Shown: positions 34,615 to 47,215 of the stretch, in pieces
How positions within the stretch are numbered: position 1 is the first letter of the stretch
How the letters are laid out: each line of letters begins with the position of its first letter
NCBI GenBank assembly: GCA_007449985.2
Contig: VIIQ02000028.1
Location: 124,001 to 188,000, forward strand
Source of the DNA: Desmodesmus armatus
Lineage: Eukaryota > Chlorophyta > Chlorophyceae > Sphaeropleales > Scenedesmaceae
Direction: 5' to 3'
DNA length: 64,000 nt
The notes under the pieces: generated by a model
What the model saw: the letters and a program-made list of their open reading frames with translations, nothing else
What the model was told of the DNA's origin: nothing
The model's database searches: none
Made by a program: the position numbers and the translations under genes

Positions 34615-37600
34615 ATGGCAGACCCCTCAGTGGACTTGGCTCCCGTGCAGCTGCCTGATGATGGGGTGCCCACACAGCAGTTCTGCCTGGAGCTGCAGCA
34701 AGCGCTGCACAAAGCCTCGTGGGCCGGTGTCCATGCCACAGCGTGCGTCATGCCGCCAGACCTGTTGCAGAGGTTGGTGCAGTCAGCCACGGCCACAACC
34801 AGCAAGGAGCCAACCTTGATTGAGGTACGGAACAGTCGTTGACACAACAGTTTGGTCGAAGTTAACACCGTGGATCGCCAAGCTGTTGGCCCTGTCCTGC
34901 AGGTGCAGCCCTCAGCACAACAGCAGCGTGTGACAGTGGTGGGAGACACACACGGGCAGTACCACGATGTCTGCAAACTGTGAGTACGTTGCAGGGGGGT
35001 GGCTTTGGCTGCAGCAGATGGGCGTGGTATGTCTCAGCAGCAGTGGCTTCATGCCCTGACACATGTGCTTTTGGTGAGGGTTGGCCAGAACAGCCTGCCA
35101 GGCTGGTTTGCTTGTGCTCTGCATGATCACCCAGCACTCAACACCATAGCTGTATGTCTCCTGCAACACAGGTTTGACCTGTATGGCTACCCCAGTACAG
35201 ACCGGATCTACATCTTCAACGGTAAGTGCAGTGCTTGGGACAGCTGCATTTGGTCGAATGGTGTTGTGGCAGCAGCATAACACTGCCAGCGCTCAGCTAG
35301 CCAGCAACTGCATCAGTGTGTGAGTAGCCAGCTGCCATATCCCTGCCCATTGCCTGGCTTCTACTCACACGATGTGCGAAAAGCTGGTAATGCTGTGCTG
35401 GTGGTGCTGCAGGAGACTTTGTGGATCGTGGTGCATGGGGTGTGGAGGTGCTGGCACTGCTGATGGCTTACAAGTGGCTGCTGCCGCACAACGTGTACCT
35501 CGTCAGGGGAAACCACGAGTCCAACATCATCACCCAGGTGTATGGTGAGTTCATGTGCTGACCCAACAGCAATTTTGAAGGGCCCAGCAGTTGCGCTTGG
35601 CCCACAGGGGCTGGTATGCTTGACTGTGAAGTTATTGGCGTGCTGTTGCTGCCTCATGCATCTATATTCCAGAGGTGCGGCTGTGCTTGTCCTTGATTTG
35701 CAGGGTTTGCAGCAGAGCTCAAGGCGAAGTATGGGAAGGCCTCCAAGGTAAGCCAGGGTTGACACCTGCAAGTTTTCACTGCACATCAGCCCCCCGTCAG
35801 TTCTGTACACAAGTCATGTGCCTGACAGCAGGAAGTCCTGCTGGACAGACAGGCATGTGAGCATCCATGATGATGGCGCTCTTGGTCACAGGGGCTGCGC
35901 AGTGCAGCACCACCTGGTGTTCGCCCAGCCCTCTATCTTGATGCACTGCTGTTGCTGTGGCTCCGTGCTACTGCCCGCAGGGTCTGTTCACCCACATGAA
36001 GCGCTTCTTCGCCTCCTGCCCCTGGCGGCCCTGGTTGAGAACAGCACACTCATCCTGCATGGGGGCCTGTTCAGGGCGCCGCCAGCCAAAAGCAAAGCAG
36101 GCGCCAAACGCAGGCGATCCACAGGTGACAACTGCTTAACTGCAAAGTCCTCAAGCCGCCTGCTGACTGACTGCCGTGAGTGCAGCCCCGCCTTGTAGCG
36201 CAGATTGTGCTCACTTGGCGGCAAGCGCAGGCATGTCAGCATCCTGAATACTAATCTCATTGTTGGTGTCGGTGGGATTATGGTCTGTTGTGTGTGCGCA
36301 GGTGTGAAGCTGTCTGTGGGCACTCTAGAAGACCTGCGCAAGGCCTCCAAGGGCGGGCAGGACCCAGACCCTGACAGTAAGCATGATGCAGGCCTACTGT
36401 GCATGCAAGCCTTGTTCTCTGCACATGGCAGCAGTGTTTGCCATGAGCGGCGTCCACTTGGCACAGAGCAGTTGCACCCCAAGAGCAGGTTTCAGCAGGA
36501 GGTGTATGCAAGCAGGTGCTGTTGTGACGCACTGCACAGGGCAGTGGTGACACACCGTCAAAGCTTCCAGCGTCACCCAGCAGTTGTACTAGCAGCCTAG
36601 TGGTCTGTATGTGTATGTGTATGTGAAGTGTCGTGGTGAGCAGGGCAAGCACACCACCTTTGTTGAGCACCTGACAGGCTGCTGATGGCTGGCACTTGCA
36701 ATGCAACATGCAGGGAGCATGAAGAACCTGGTGGCGTGTGATGTGCTGTGGAGTGACCCTGTCAACGACCCAGGTATCCGCGTCAACGAGGCTCGGGGCT
36801 GCGGCACGGTGTTTGGCCCAGACGTGACGGCGGAGTTCCTGTCCGCCAACGGGCTGCGCCTGATCATCCGCAGCCATGAGGGACCTGATGCGCGGGACAA
36901 GGTATGCAGCCTGGCATCCAACTGACTGCAATAAACATATTATCCACTCATGTTATGGGACTTACTAGAACCAACATGCATGCTTGGCAACAGCCTTCAA
37001 AAAGGTTGTTGTGTAATCCATGATGGATGCGGCCTGTGCCCCCCCCCCCCCTCGCGCGCCAGCAAGTCAAAAATGCCATGCCTGTTCCTTTGCCCCCTGC
37101 CTCTCTCCTGCAGCGGCTGGAGGGAGACAAGATGCCCTCGGTGGACGGCGGCTATGCTGAAGACCACGTCACTGACAGTGAGGGACATGACTGCTGCTGC
37201 TGGCGGCCGTATCTGACCTGGCAGGGCCCCGGCATAGCCTGCACCCATTCCAGTTGCTGTCGTGTCAAAAGCGGGGCCGCTGGCCACTGGTACTGCAGTC
37301 CACTTGGCAATGCAGACGTGCAGTGTTGCAGAGCTCTGCTGTGGCATGCAGCTTGTTTTGCGACAGCTTGAGGTGCTCTTGCTCAGCTGCAATGCACAGA
37401 TACAGGGCATCACAAGTGAGCACCTTGAGCAGTTTGTGGTGTTGTCCACTGCTGCAGGTGGCAAGCTGGTGACGCTGTTCTCTGCGCCTGACTACCCTCA
37501 GTTCATTGCTGACGGGGATGAGCGCTACCACAACAAGGCCGCAGTGCTGCACCTCTCAGCGCCAGACTATGCCACACCCCAGGTGGAGAGCTTTGAAGCC

Positions 37601-38798
37601 GTCCTGCCTAGGCCGCAGGTGTGTTGTGTGGACTGCCCTGCCAGGCCCTGCAGTACTGAAGCAGCGCACTACGACAGTGTTCCGTTCTCTTGCATCAAGA
37701 ATGCGCCTGTTGTGGTCTTTGAAGATCTGCTGGTCAGTTTGAGTGTACGCACGCACTGCTTGCAAGCTCTGCCGCTTGAGGCCAGGGTGTCAGCCCATAT
37801 GTACAGACTGTGCGCCCTGTCTGTGTTGACACTCGCTGACATTGGCCTACACCCACCTGTGCTGTGCTTGACCCTGTGTCCAATTGTCGCTGCCTGCTGC
37901 TCAGGTTGAGTCGTACTATGAGGTGCCCACATACACTGAGGACGAGGATGATGAGGAGGCAGCACAGGGCACCGATGCAGGCAGCAGCCAGCAGGGCAGC
38001 CAGCAGGGCACTGATGCAGGCAGCAGCCAGCAGGGCAGCAAGCTTGGCGATACAGCTGAAGACACTGCCAGCACAGCGACAGCAGCTACAGGCGGTGATG
38101 GGGTGCGTTCGAGTGATGCAGCTGCTGGGGATGCGGATGCAGAGCACGCACACGCAGCAGCGACTACAGGGGCAGCAGCTGATGATGTGCCAGAACCAAC
38201 TGGACCAACAGCAGGTGCAAGCATGATTCAGCCCAACCCAGGAACGGCAGGCGCAGTAGTTGTGCAACAGGCAGAAGTTGCAGCAGCAGCAGTAGGAGTG
38301 TTGGGGACAGCGGCAGCAGCAGCATATCCTTCCATGGGAGAGCCGCTGACAGCAGCAGCAGCACCAGCAGCGGCGGCAGCAGCACCACAGCAGGCATCAC
38401 CGGCAGGTGATGCAGCAATGCAGGGAGCTGCCCTGCAGCAGCAGCAACATCTCCAGCAGCACAAGGAGCAGCAGCAGGACCACCAGCAGCCACAGGGCCA
38501 GGCAGGAGGTCAGCTGCAGCCTCTGTCTGCCAGTGAGGAGGCCCTCAGCAACCTGCACGTCAGCAGTGGGGAGCCAGTCCAGCCTGGCATGCCGCTGGCG
38601 CCACTGCAGGCCAATGGGAGTGCTGCCGATGGACCTGCAGCAGCAGGTAGTAGCATGCAGCCCACAGCAGTCGCAGCAGCGGTTGCGGACCAGCCGCACC
38701 ACCAGCCAGGTGTCGATGTCGGTGAGCCAACACCTGAGCGGCCAGTCAAGCGGCAACGAATGCAGGAGTTGACGCCAGTTGGCAACTCAGGCTTGTAA
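34615..38798 (+). CDS. PP7: PP7-type Ser/Thr protein phosphatase
   Basis: PPP-family metallophosphatase that dephosphorylates Ser/Thr. Eleven exons (34615-34824, 34903-34979, 35172-35221, 35413-35544, 35704-35747, 35981-36124, 36302-36376, 36714-36901, 37114-37177, 37458-37618, 37905-38798) give about 679 residues. Metal and phosphate motifs are in order: [43 protein letters not shown] and [14 protein letters not shown], the insert after HGGLF and the [17 protein letters not shown] segment match plant PP7 better than PP5. One frame break near 36015 (CC where CCC would keep frame) falls between KYGKASK and LPLAALVE. The C-terminal ~295 residues are a low-complexity Gln/Ala tail, unusual for PP7. 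The start at 34615 is the in-frame ATG before the conserved region; an in-frame ATC-initiated extension upstream has no support. Plant PP7 acts in light and heat signalling; a role here is not shown. Confidence 0.82.
37039..37051. repeat. 13-C homopolymer in a PP7 intron
   Basis: A run of about 13 C in the intron 36902-37113 of the phosphatase gene. A consensus length error here would not affect coding. Confidence 0.8.
37966..38041 (+). repeat. In-frame tandem repeat in PP7 tail
   Basis: Two copies of a 39-base unit encode [13 protein letters not shown] followed by [11 protein letters not shown]. It is the start of the Gln/Ala-rich tail of the phosphatase and typical of CAG-driven slippage in this genome. 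Confidence 0.7.
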
Positions 38799-39060
38799 CA
38801 TGGCTGCTTCTGAAGTTCAGTCGAACATGTGCAGTGCCATTGACAACACCAAACATCGGCCACACCAGGTCACTGGCAACTGACAGCTGCGACTTGAAAA
38901 TTGTCATGTCTCATAGTGAGCTGCAAAAGGCCAGATTACAGTGCATTCCGCTGTTTGATATGTTCTAACGCTCCACCAGTAGCCTATCTCGTGGCCAGCC
39001 GATTGTGGTCGTCGCTTAGATCGCTCTGCTCTGACAGTCTTCGTCCACCCATCAGGCAGA

Positions 39061-41232
39061 ATGGCGCTCACTTGCGGCATGAACACACAATTGAAAGCCT
39101 CTGCGGCCTGCAGAACGGTCAGTGGCTCGTCTTTCTCGTTGCCTCCCTATGTGCACCACACCTGGCCAGAGGAAGTGCTTGCTGAACACCTTGTCTGCTG
39201 CTGCTGTCCTGCAGAAGGCTTTCACCCCAGCCATTCCACGCACACGTAGTGTTCGTGTGAAGGCAAGCTCTCAGCAAGCAGGTAACAATGCAGCTGCTGT
39301 GAATGTTGTCCGGGACCAGGACCAGCGACCACCTGGCGCTAACATGTGCTTGCTGCTGCAATTGTGCAGAGGCCAGCCGCAGGGATGTCCTGCAGCTTGG
39401 AGCAGCAGTACTTTCAGCCACTCTGCTGCCATCAGCCGCACAAGCTGCCAAGGGTAAGTTTGCTGCCGAGGGCAACAGCTGGTGACACAGGGCATCCCAC
39501 TGCGACCAGACTCAGCAGCCGCAGAAGCACTGTTGCTTGTGCACTGTTCATGCTTTTGCGTGATTTCCACAGTCAGTAACACTTTGCACAACCATGCCAT
39601 GGGGTGAACATGTGTGCAGGTGGCTACCAAACGCAGTGCACACCAACCTGGCAGTGTTGTGGCACTGCCTCTGACCCCCTGCTCAATACATCGTCTGCCC
39701 CTCAGTTGTCACATATGCCTCACACCTCCCTTCGTCCTGCCTTCCTTCCTTCCTTGTTGCTCTGCTGCAGCGCCCCGTGGCTTCAACCCTGTGCAGGACC
39801 TGAATGACAACTACCAGTTCCTGTACCCCTTTGGCTGGCAGGAGGTGGGAGTGACAGGTGCTGATGTGGTGTACAAGGATGTGGTGGAGCCCCTGGAGTC
39901 TGTCAGTGTGACCATCACACCCACAGACAAGAAGGATGTGACAGAGTTTGGTGACATTGCAGACGTGAGTCCGACAAAATTACCAAGTTTCTACTTGATA
40001 CTCTGGGGCAGCAGCAGCGGCATGGGGAAGGAGGGAGGGTGTTACTGCAGCACATGTTGTGAAGTTTGCAGCACAGGGCGTGCCTGCACTAGCAGCAGGC
40101 TGTGTTTGTGGCGGTGGCAAAGCTGCCAATCAGATTCCTTGCTGAACTTCACACAGCCGTAAGATTCCCTGCAACTTTCCGGCACGGCACTGGTTGCCCA
40201 TCATGGCCACACACAATGCAGTGAGCTTTTTGTATACAAGTATTGTGTGCTGACATGGAGATTCTTCTGCCAGCATTACATGTGCTGTCACAGACGACAA
40301 TATCAAGTGATGTGGGCAGCGCAGCAGACGGCTGCAGGCATTGATCCTGTCGTGACAGGGCGTGTTGTGTTGTTGCTGCAGGTTGCCAACACCCTTGCCA
40401 AGGAGGTGTTGACTGCACCAGGGAATGAGGTCAGCGTGGTCACAACAAACTCGGTGAGTGTGCAAAGGGAGGGGGCTGGTGTGCTGAAACGGTACCGGTG
40501 GGCGTGGTGTGCAGTAGGTGCTGGTACTTGCAAGGGGGCATGTTGATGTGGCGAATTATTGCATGCACCTATGCGCCCCTGCTTTGCTGGGGGCGCCCAT
40601 ACTCCTGCCACCCTGCAAGCTTGCACCAGTGGCATGGTGGGTGTGCCACAGCCACCCTCTCATCCAAAGTTTGCAGTGCCCACATGTTTGCAGCAACATC
40701 CCTGCTGTTGCCAATCCTACCTGGTGTGCGGTTGGTGTCAGGGAGGGTTGACACTGGCCCTGCTGTCCCTGCTGCTGCCACAGCGTGACTTGAACGGCAA
40801 GACTTACTATGAGTTTGAGTACACAGCCAAGAACAGCCGCTACACCCGGCACTCACTGGCAGTGGTGGTGGCAAACGACGGTGAGAGATGCACACCGTTG
40901 AGTAATTCAGTATACGGCAGCTCAGTCCTGACTTGCTGGCTTTGGGCCCAGACCATACGTATCTTGGCAATGGCGGCAAGCTGAGCGCATGTTGTTGACG
41001 GACGGTTAGTTCAGCAGGTGCAGCTCAACCTGTGTGCCTGCTTGCACGTGCAAAGTCAACCGCAAGCCTGCTGTTGGCTCAAGGCGCCACGCTGTTGTGT
41101 GGTGATGTGTCACGTCCGTCTGCTGCAGGCAAGTTCTACACACTGACAACGGGTGCCAATGAGAAGCGCTGGGGCAAGATGAAGGACAAGCTGAACACCA
41201 CTGTCAAGTCATTCTCACTGGTCAATGCATAG
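39061..41232 (+). CDS. PsbP-domain protein of the thylakoid lumen (PsbP-like)
   Basis: Seven exons (39061-39117, 39215-39281, 39370-39453, 39771-39964, 40382-40453, 40784-40880, 41129-41232) sum to exactly 225 codons including the stop. Residues 1-41 are a basic, Ser/Ala-rich chloroplast transit peptide. Next comes a twin-arginine thylakoid signal (SRRDVLQLGAAVLSATLLP) ending AQA near residue 67, so the mature protein of about 157 residues should be folded and exported by the Tat route. The mature part has PsbP hallmarks: FNPVQDLNDNYQFLYPFGWQEV, VEPLESVSVTI, YYEFEYTAKNSRYTRHSLAVV and a C-terminal KFYTLTTGANEKRW. PsbP-like proteins assist photosystem II assembly or repair or the NDH complex. 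Which subfamily this is (PPL1-like is most likely) cannot be settled by eye. Confidence 0.85.
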
Positions 41233-42059
41233 GCAGGCCTGCATTGTGTGCTGCTGCTGCTGGGGTCAAGTAAGAGCGTGTCAAGTGATCGGACCCGGAC
41301 GCCTGCTGTGAAGCAGTGCATGTGTGTGTTGTGTGGCTGCTAACACTGGGCATGGGGGCATCTTACCCTGCATCACAAGCAGGAGGGAAGATCCTCATGT
41401 GAACAACTTTTGCCATCCATTTGCTTTACTTTTCCAATTCAATGCCCATCAGGAATTGTCGCACCCTTGATGCAGTGAGCCAACGCATCCAGTTACTCTC
41501 TAGCACAAAACAGCAATAGTCACAACGGACACCTGCACCAAGGGCAGCACCAAGAACCAAGCTGGAAAAAAGAACTAAGCTGGGCCGGAAACACAGGGCA
41601 TCCTCAGAACAATAGTGTCAGACAAGCAGGGCAGGAAGTCATTCCTGAATTCATGATGTCACACCTGAGAGACACACCACCATCAAGGGGTTGAGCGCCT
41701 TCACGTTGCTTGACCAAAGCTCACAACTCTAACACATACACATACACTTGACAGGCTGCACATACACTGAACAAACAAACACCACAAGCCCAGCTAGGTT
41801 GACAACCTGGCACAGCACAGCAGTACAACACAAGGCATACCCAAGGGGGACCCAGTGCTAGTGTTCTGTGTTCCCATCTTTGTGTGTTCCCAGTGTCTCC
41901 ACAGGAAACCTTGCTACCTCCCCGGTTCCGGGCACTGTCTCACAAGGCATACCACTCTGCTAGCAGCAGCGCTGGCCGGGCAACACTTTGCTAGGCAGCT
42001 GGGCTTGCAAATACTGTCCTAGAGGCTGCAGCTCCAGCAAGTGTTGCACATTGCAGCAT
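41233..42059. other. Convergent 3' UTRs of PsbP-like and ClpP genes
   Basis: No supported gene. The stretch separates two convergent stop codons. From about 41330 it is A/C-rich on the + strand, as expected of a 3' UTR of the minus-strand ClpP gene. No TGTAA was found for either gene here. Confidence 0.45.
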
Positions 42060-43653
42060 TCAGCTTGACACTGCAGTCTCCAGTGGTCTGTGCTCTATGA
42101 CTGTATCGATGAGGCCCCACTCCTTGGCATCAGGAGGGTCCATGAAGAAGTCACGGTCAAGCGTCTTGACTGCAGGAAAAACAAAGCACAGCACGTGACA
42201 TGCCTTCATGTTGGTACAGGAAATGTCCATATATCCACGTGCTGCATCTAGGTACATGCAGCTGCACCATGCTTGGCTGAATGCTCATGTCAAGTTTGCT
42301 GCAGCGGGCATGCATGCACTTCTGTCTCTGCATGCTGACCCTGCTGGCTGCTGCTGTGTGCTGGGCTCTTGAGCAGCCCAGCCTAGGGTGTACATTCTGG
42401 CAGGATGAAGCAGCCACCATCTGCAGGACACCATCGCCAACCTGGCAGCAGTGTGTAGCACTGGCGGGCAGTATAGCAGTCAGTGTGTCTCACCTACAGC
42501 CTCTGTTTCTTGTCCACAGTGCTTCACATAGAGTGACACCAGCAGGTCACGCAGCCGTTCAATCTCCTTGGCCTGGATGAGAATGTCGCTGGCTTGGCCC
42601 TGCATATGTACAAGTGGCCAGGAGCAGCATATGTGTTATGTGCACTAGTGGCATTAGAGGCCATATGTGTTATGTGCACTAGTGGCATTAGAGGCCTATG
42701 GCTGCACCCTCTGGTGCTGGCTACTAGAGACAATCATGGCTGACCTGCATGCCGGCTAGCTGCAGTATGAACATGGCTACCCCTGCCGCTGCTGCAACAC
42801 AAACAGTGATCCCTTCCACGCGGCACTCCCAACCCAGGGGATGCAGCAGCACCACCTGCAGCAGTTCAACCTACCTGGGCCCCGCCAATGGGTTGGTGCA
42901 CCATGATGCGAGCGTTGGGGAGGCACTTGCGCTCCCCAGGCTCTCCTGCTGCCAGCAGCAAGGATGCCATGCTGGCTGCCTGGCCCACACAGAGTGTGCT
43001 GATGGGGCAGCGCACATACTGCATGGTATCATATATGGCCAGCCCAGCTGTCACAACACCTCCTGGAGAGTTGATGTACATGGAAACCTGCAGGTGGAAG
43101 GCAGCAGAAGCAACGGTATGATGTAGATAAGGCTTCGATTGCTTTACCATCTGCGCTGGCAATGAGTTTGAGCTGAGCTGAATAGGGTGGGTTGTGCAGA
43201 AGGGACCCACCTTCTGCTCTGGGTGCTGAGACTCCAGGTACAGCAGCTGGGCCACAATGACGTTGCTGGTGGAGTCATCGATGGGTCCATTGACACAGAT
43301 GATGCGCTCTTTCAGCAGACGTGAGTAGATGTCGTATGCACGCTCACCACGGCCAGAGCTCTCTATCACCTGCACAGATCACCATACAGTACAGTGCCAT
43401 ACATTTCAGGCGTACCGGCGCCTTGATGGCGTCAGGAACTATGCATGAGAAAGTAGTATTGTTTGAGCGTCAGTGTCCACAGTTGTGCGTAGCTGCCAAG
43501 ACAGCAGAGAGTATGCTGACGTTGATCACTCACATACGGGATGAAGTTGAAAGAGCGCCGGGTTTGCAGACAGGACAGCTGAGGCAGCAAGCCGCTACAT
43601 GTATGAGCTGCAGCACAAGCCAACTGAGCTGCACCAGCCACTGCTCTCAACAT
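42060..43653 (-). CDS. CLPP: ATP-dependent Clp protease proteolytic subunit, organellar
   Basis: Serine protease subunit that forms tetradecameric barrels fed by a Clp ATPase. Five exons (43653-43534, 43369-43211, 43087-42875, 42599-42494, 42169-42060) sum to 236 codons including the stop, the usual ClpP size. The triad is complete: Ser132 in GQAASMA, His157 in MVHQPIGG and Asp206 in LDRDFF. The N-terminal 40 residues ([10 protein letters not shown] start, then [10 protein letters not shown]) are Arg/Ala/Ser-rich with no acidic residue, and cleavage after RR would leave [16 protein letters not shown]. This resembles the mitochondrial plant CLPP2, although a plastid location cannot be excluded. 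43653 is the first true ATG; the codon five triplets upstream is TTG. Confidence 0.92.
42628..42695. repeat. Exact 34-bp tandem duplication in a ClpP intron
   Basis: Two adjacent identical 34-base units (beginning CATATGTGTTATG) at 42628-42661 and 42662-42695. They lie in the intron between the third and fourth coding exons of ClpP. Confidence 0.9.
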
Positions 43654-45778
43654 GCTGTGGTGCGGCAAGTGCTGCAGCTTGCTACAAGCCCAGAAGCACT
43701 ATCTTTCAAGGTCTTTGTAGCCAAACTAGCTCACCACTATGTTTTGGCACCACTGGGGTCCCGCCACCATTGCACCACTGGAACCCTGGGGGTCCCCCCA
43801 CAAAAACCCAAGACCTGACCAGCAGGGGGGGGGGTAGCCAAAAATCTTTGTATTACTCCCGTCCCAGTATCAGCTTCATGATCCAGAACACACTACCTTT
43901 TCCCACCTGGGCAGTCATGGGCTGATTGTAGGTACTGCTGGTCCCTTTGACCAATTTAGCCCCCCCCTCCGTACACGTTTGTGAAGCACCCCTACTGTAC
44001 ACCATCTTGCATCTCCCGTAGCCAAAACATGCCTGCACATATGTTACACATCCTGCCTTGATTATGTAGTAAGCTTTTGATCTCCTGCCGATCACAGCTG
44101 CAGAACGTCAAAACTTGGCCACCAAAGGACATGCATGTGGGGTAGGACATACCCAACCCATCATGCAACCAGTCAAGCATGCAATGGTCAGGTTATCCTG
44201 TCAGCACATATCCAATCAATATGGCTGAAATGTGTGCATGTACACAGCACGGGCGGCACGTCCGTGCAAGTTGCCCCACCGCACTTTGTCATAGTCAAAG
44301 CACGTCAGGACACCATTTTACTGCAGCCACGCCAACATGAACTCGCTGCACAAGGTATCTGCACAGCATATGCACACGTCACTGATGCTGAATCACAGCA
44401 TACGGATGTAAACCTGACACACAATGCGTAGCAGCTAAGCATGCACCACCACACACGATCTGTAGGACAATGTGTGACAGCAGCAGCCCAGCTTCATACC
44501 CTATGCACAATTACCCCCACCCCCAATCCGCCTGCCTCAATGGCAGGCCAAATCAGCGCCCACAGGGCGCCGGTATGCTGGCCAACCTACCCACTAAACA
44601 GCAAGCTGGCTGCCAGACAACCTGTCATCTCTAGGGCCCCACCAACAGCATTGCCGCTCCGCTTTGACACCACACACATACACACCGTCAGCACATACAC
44701 ACTCATGTGTCAACAGTGCCATATACTGGCACAACTCTCCACGCAGTGTGCCAAATGCTGCCTGGTGTGTTGCAGGCTGAGTCTGCCAGCCCCAGGAGTT
44801 ACCAGCCCACACACGCACCAACACAGGGATGGAACAACCATGTATGGCAAAGCCCCTTGCATTGACATCACTCACAGCAAACCCTTTGCTTTGCTGCCAA
44901 GGCTCTCACCCCAACCCAACATAAACCCTACTGCCGTGAGCATGGACACAGCAGCATCCCAGCTGCCTCTGGTGCCAGCACTGCCCAGCAAATCACTCTG
45001 ACTCCCCCACACTCCTGTGGGAACCACACCGACAGTAAAGCAGGAGATCCACACGCCACACAAGGCTGCCTACACCATAGCCGCAATCAGAGCCCACAAC
45101 AAGCTACCCTTCCTGCTGCCTGATCAGCACACCCCTGATAGCAAGCTGTCACCCCTGACCTGACCCACCACCAACACAAGAGTATGAATATGAACAAGGA
45201 GGGTGAGATGAACCGAGGACTGTCAGGATGGACTGGTAGGGACTCACACTCAGCACTGGTACAGTCAACTGTGCCTGCCGCTGAGCACTGTAGCTCAATC
45301 AAATGCTTCGCTATGGCTTGCAATCAAGGTCTGCCCACTGGACTGTCTAGCAGAAGCTGCGCAGCAACAAGCAGCTAGCCTACGAAGGTGCAGTCCACCA
45401 GCTACTCTCAAGGTGACCAGCACTGCTGCTGCTGATGCACCGCACACAGAAAGATGCACTGATCTGGTCAGAAGATGCACTTGACAGCGACCACCACACG
45501 ATGCTTCTACTACAGAACCGCACAGACATCCATCCCACCATCGCCGCCATATGCAAGCAGCTGGACAAGCACCACATAAGCAAGGCGCCTGCACACACCA
45601 TCACCACAACTCCTACCCATCTAGACAGGCCTCCCTCCACCTCAGGCTGCAATTGACACCTGGAAGCTGTAAGCCGACAACACCGACAGCACCCGTTACC
45701 ACCACCACCACCACCACCATCACCACCGCCAAACAAACCAAGCCCTGCAGCTACAGCCGCAGCCCCAACCCAACACCC
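43654..45778. other. Intergenic region: ClpP 5' side and fusion-gene 3' UTR
   Basis: 2.1 kb with no supported gene. Around 43740-43990 there are G and C runs, including ten G at 43825-43834. From about 44,130 to 45,778 the + strand is A/C-rich with little T/G, matching a long 3' UTR of the minus-strand gene that stops at 45779. Open frames here show no domain, splice-site or codon support. Confidence 0.45.
44044..44048 (-). terminator. Candidate TGTAA polyadenylation signal of the CobB-BtuF gene
   Basis: TTACA on the + strand (TGTAA on the minus strand), near where the A/C-rich tract downstream of the gene ends. It would imply a 3' UTR of about 1.7 kb, so this is tentative. Confidence 0.3.
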
Positions 45779-47215
45779 TCAGCAGTAGCGTGCCATGTAG
45801 TGCGGCACCAACCGCGGCCTGCACCTCTGGCCGCCATGCAGACTCAGCTTCAGCACGCTGCCCATCGGCAGCCCAGCAGGCAGCTGCTGCTGCTCAGGAC
45901 CCACCAGGTGCGCCAGCACCTCCAACCCCAGCACCAGCCCCGGCCCGGCCGCATGAGCAGCGCATGGTCCACTGCATACACAGCCCCAGCACGCACCGCA
46001 GGCAGAGCCCAGAAGCCAGGAAGGCTGGCCAGGTCTGCCAGATGCAGTGCAGCTTGTGCCGCAGGCAGCCCCGGTAGTGCTAGCACCAGCACATCAGGTG
46101 CAGCCTCCCTGAGCTGCGCCCAGGTGAGGTCCACAGGGGCCTCGCCCGGCTCGGGTCCATAGGTCACGGGTTCGAGCCCCAGCAGCTGCAGCATCTCCGG
46201 CACCCAAAACCCACAAGGCTCAGGGGGGCAGTGCACCCCAGCACCATGACAGCAGGGAGCCTAGTTGAGCGAGGAGAGCTGCAGGCAGCCCCGGACAGCA
46301 CCACGCCATGCACATCCCCGCCTGCGCCAACCACACCCCCTCGGCCTCTGGATCCCCGCCTGCCACTCCCGCTGCCGCTGCTGCTGGCGACCAAGCTGCG
46401 CGAGCCGCACCCCCCGTCGACAGACAGCGCCTCGCTGGCGAGACACACCCGCCCAGCGGTCGCCCTCAGTCGAGCCCTGAGCCCCTGTACCAGCATCAGC
46501 CCCCGCTCAGGCACCCCCGCAGCTTGTGCCAGCACCATCATAAACTCCAGGACCTCTGCCAGGCTCTGGCAGCGCTGATACAGCACCAGCGCCCGCCCCT
46601 CACCCCACACCCCCGCCCTCTGCAACACCCGCTGCACCACGTGGGGCTCCAACCTTACCCTCCCAGGCACCGCCACTGCCGCAGCATTCAAGTTGCTGCT
46701 GCTCGCTGAGGCTCCAAGCACACCCCCGTAGTTGCTGCTGCGACCGCCGTACGCCACCCCACCAGCAGCACCCACACTGACACTCCCAGCACCACCCCCG
46801 CCTTCTGCAGCTGCTGGTAATGCTGCATGTGCGGCTCCTCCCCACTGTTCTCATCACATGCCACCACCACCAGCTGCGGCTGCAGCTGTCGGATGCAATC
46901 CTCATCCAACTTGTACCTCGGCACACCATCGACACCCTCGACCAAACGACACACCACATCCGGGGCGCCGCTGCTGGCCGTTGCCGCCTCTACTGCATCC
47001 GTCACCCAAGGTGCCCCCATCGCCTCCAGCAGCTGCAGCACCTGCCAGCAGCCGCCGGCTCCATTGCTGCCGCCGCCACTGCTGCCGCCATTGCTGCTGC
47101 CCTGCCCCGCCAGCCTGCATGCATCTGTCACCCCTGCTACCCTGCCGATCAGCCCAAGAGCGATCAGGATGTCGGTAGCAGCAGGGGACAGGCTCACAAT
47201 GCTGCCAGACGACCC
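45779..47215 (-). other. BtuF-like (TroA-fold) cobalamin-binding domain
   Basis: C-terminal domain of the fusion. It begins IVSLSPAATDILIALGL (near 47198) and includes LDEDCIRQLQPQLVVVACDE, SLAEVLEFMMVLAQAAG, APDVLVLALPG and LPAVRAGAVYAVDHALLMRPG, all in the order of cytosolic COG0614-type binding proteins. It is internal to the polypeptide, has no secretion signal, and is read across three single-base frame breaks. Its own stop is TGA at 45781-45779. Confidence 0.7.

Noticed and set aside
36015..36016. Programmed frameshifting in PP7
   Set aside because: No slippery heptamer or downstream structure is evident, and the same kind of break recurs in unrelated genes.
44441..45001. 186-codon open frame on the + strand
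   Set aside because: Low-complexity A/C-rich composition, no domain, and it lies antisense in the probable 3' UTR of the minus-strand gene.
45695..45725. CAC/ACC run read as a His-rich metal-binding peptide
   Set aside because: It is a simple repeat beyond the stop of the minus-strand gene, in the presumed 3' UTR.
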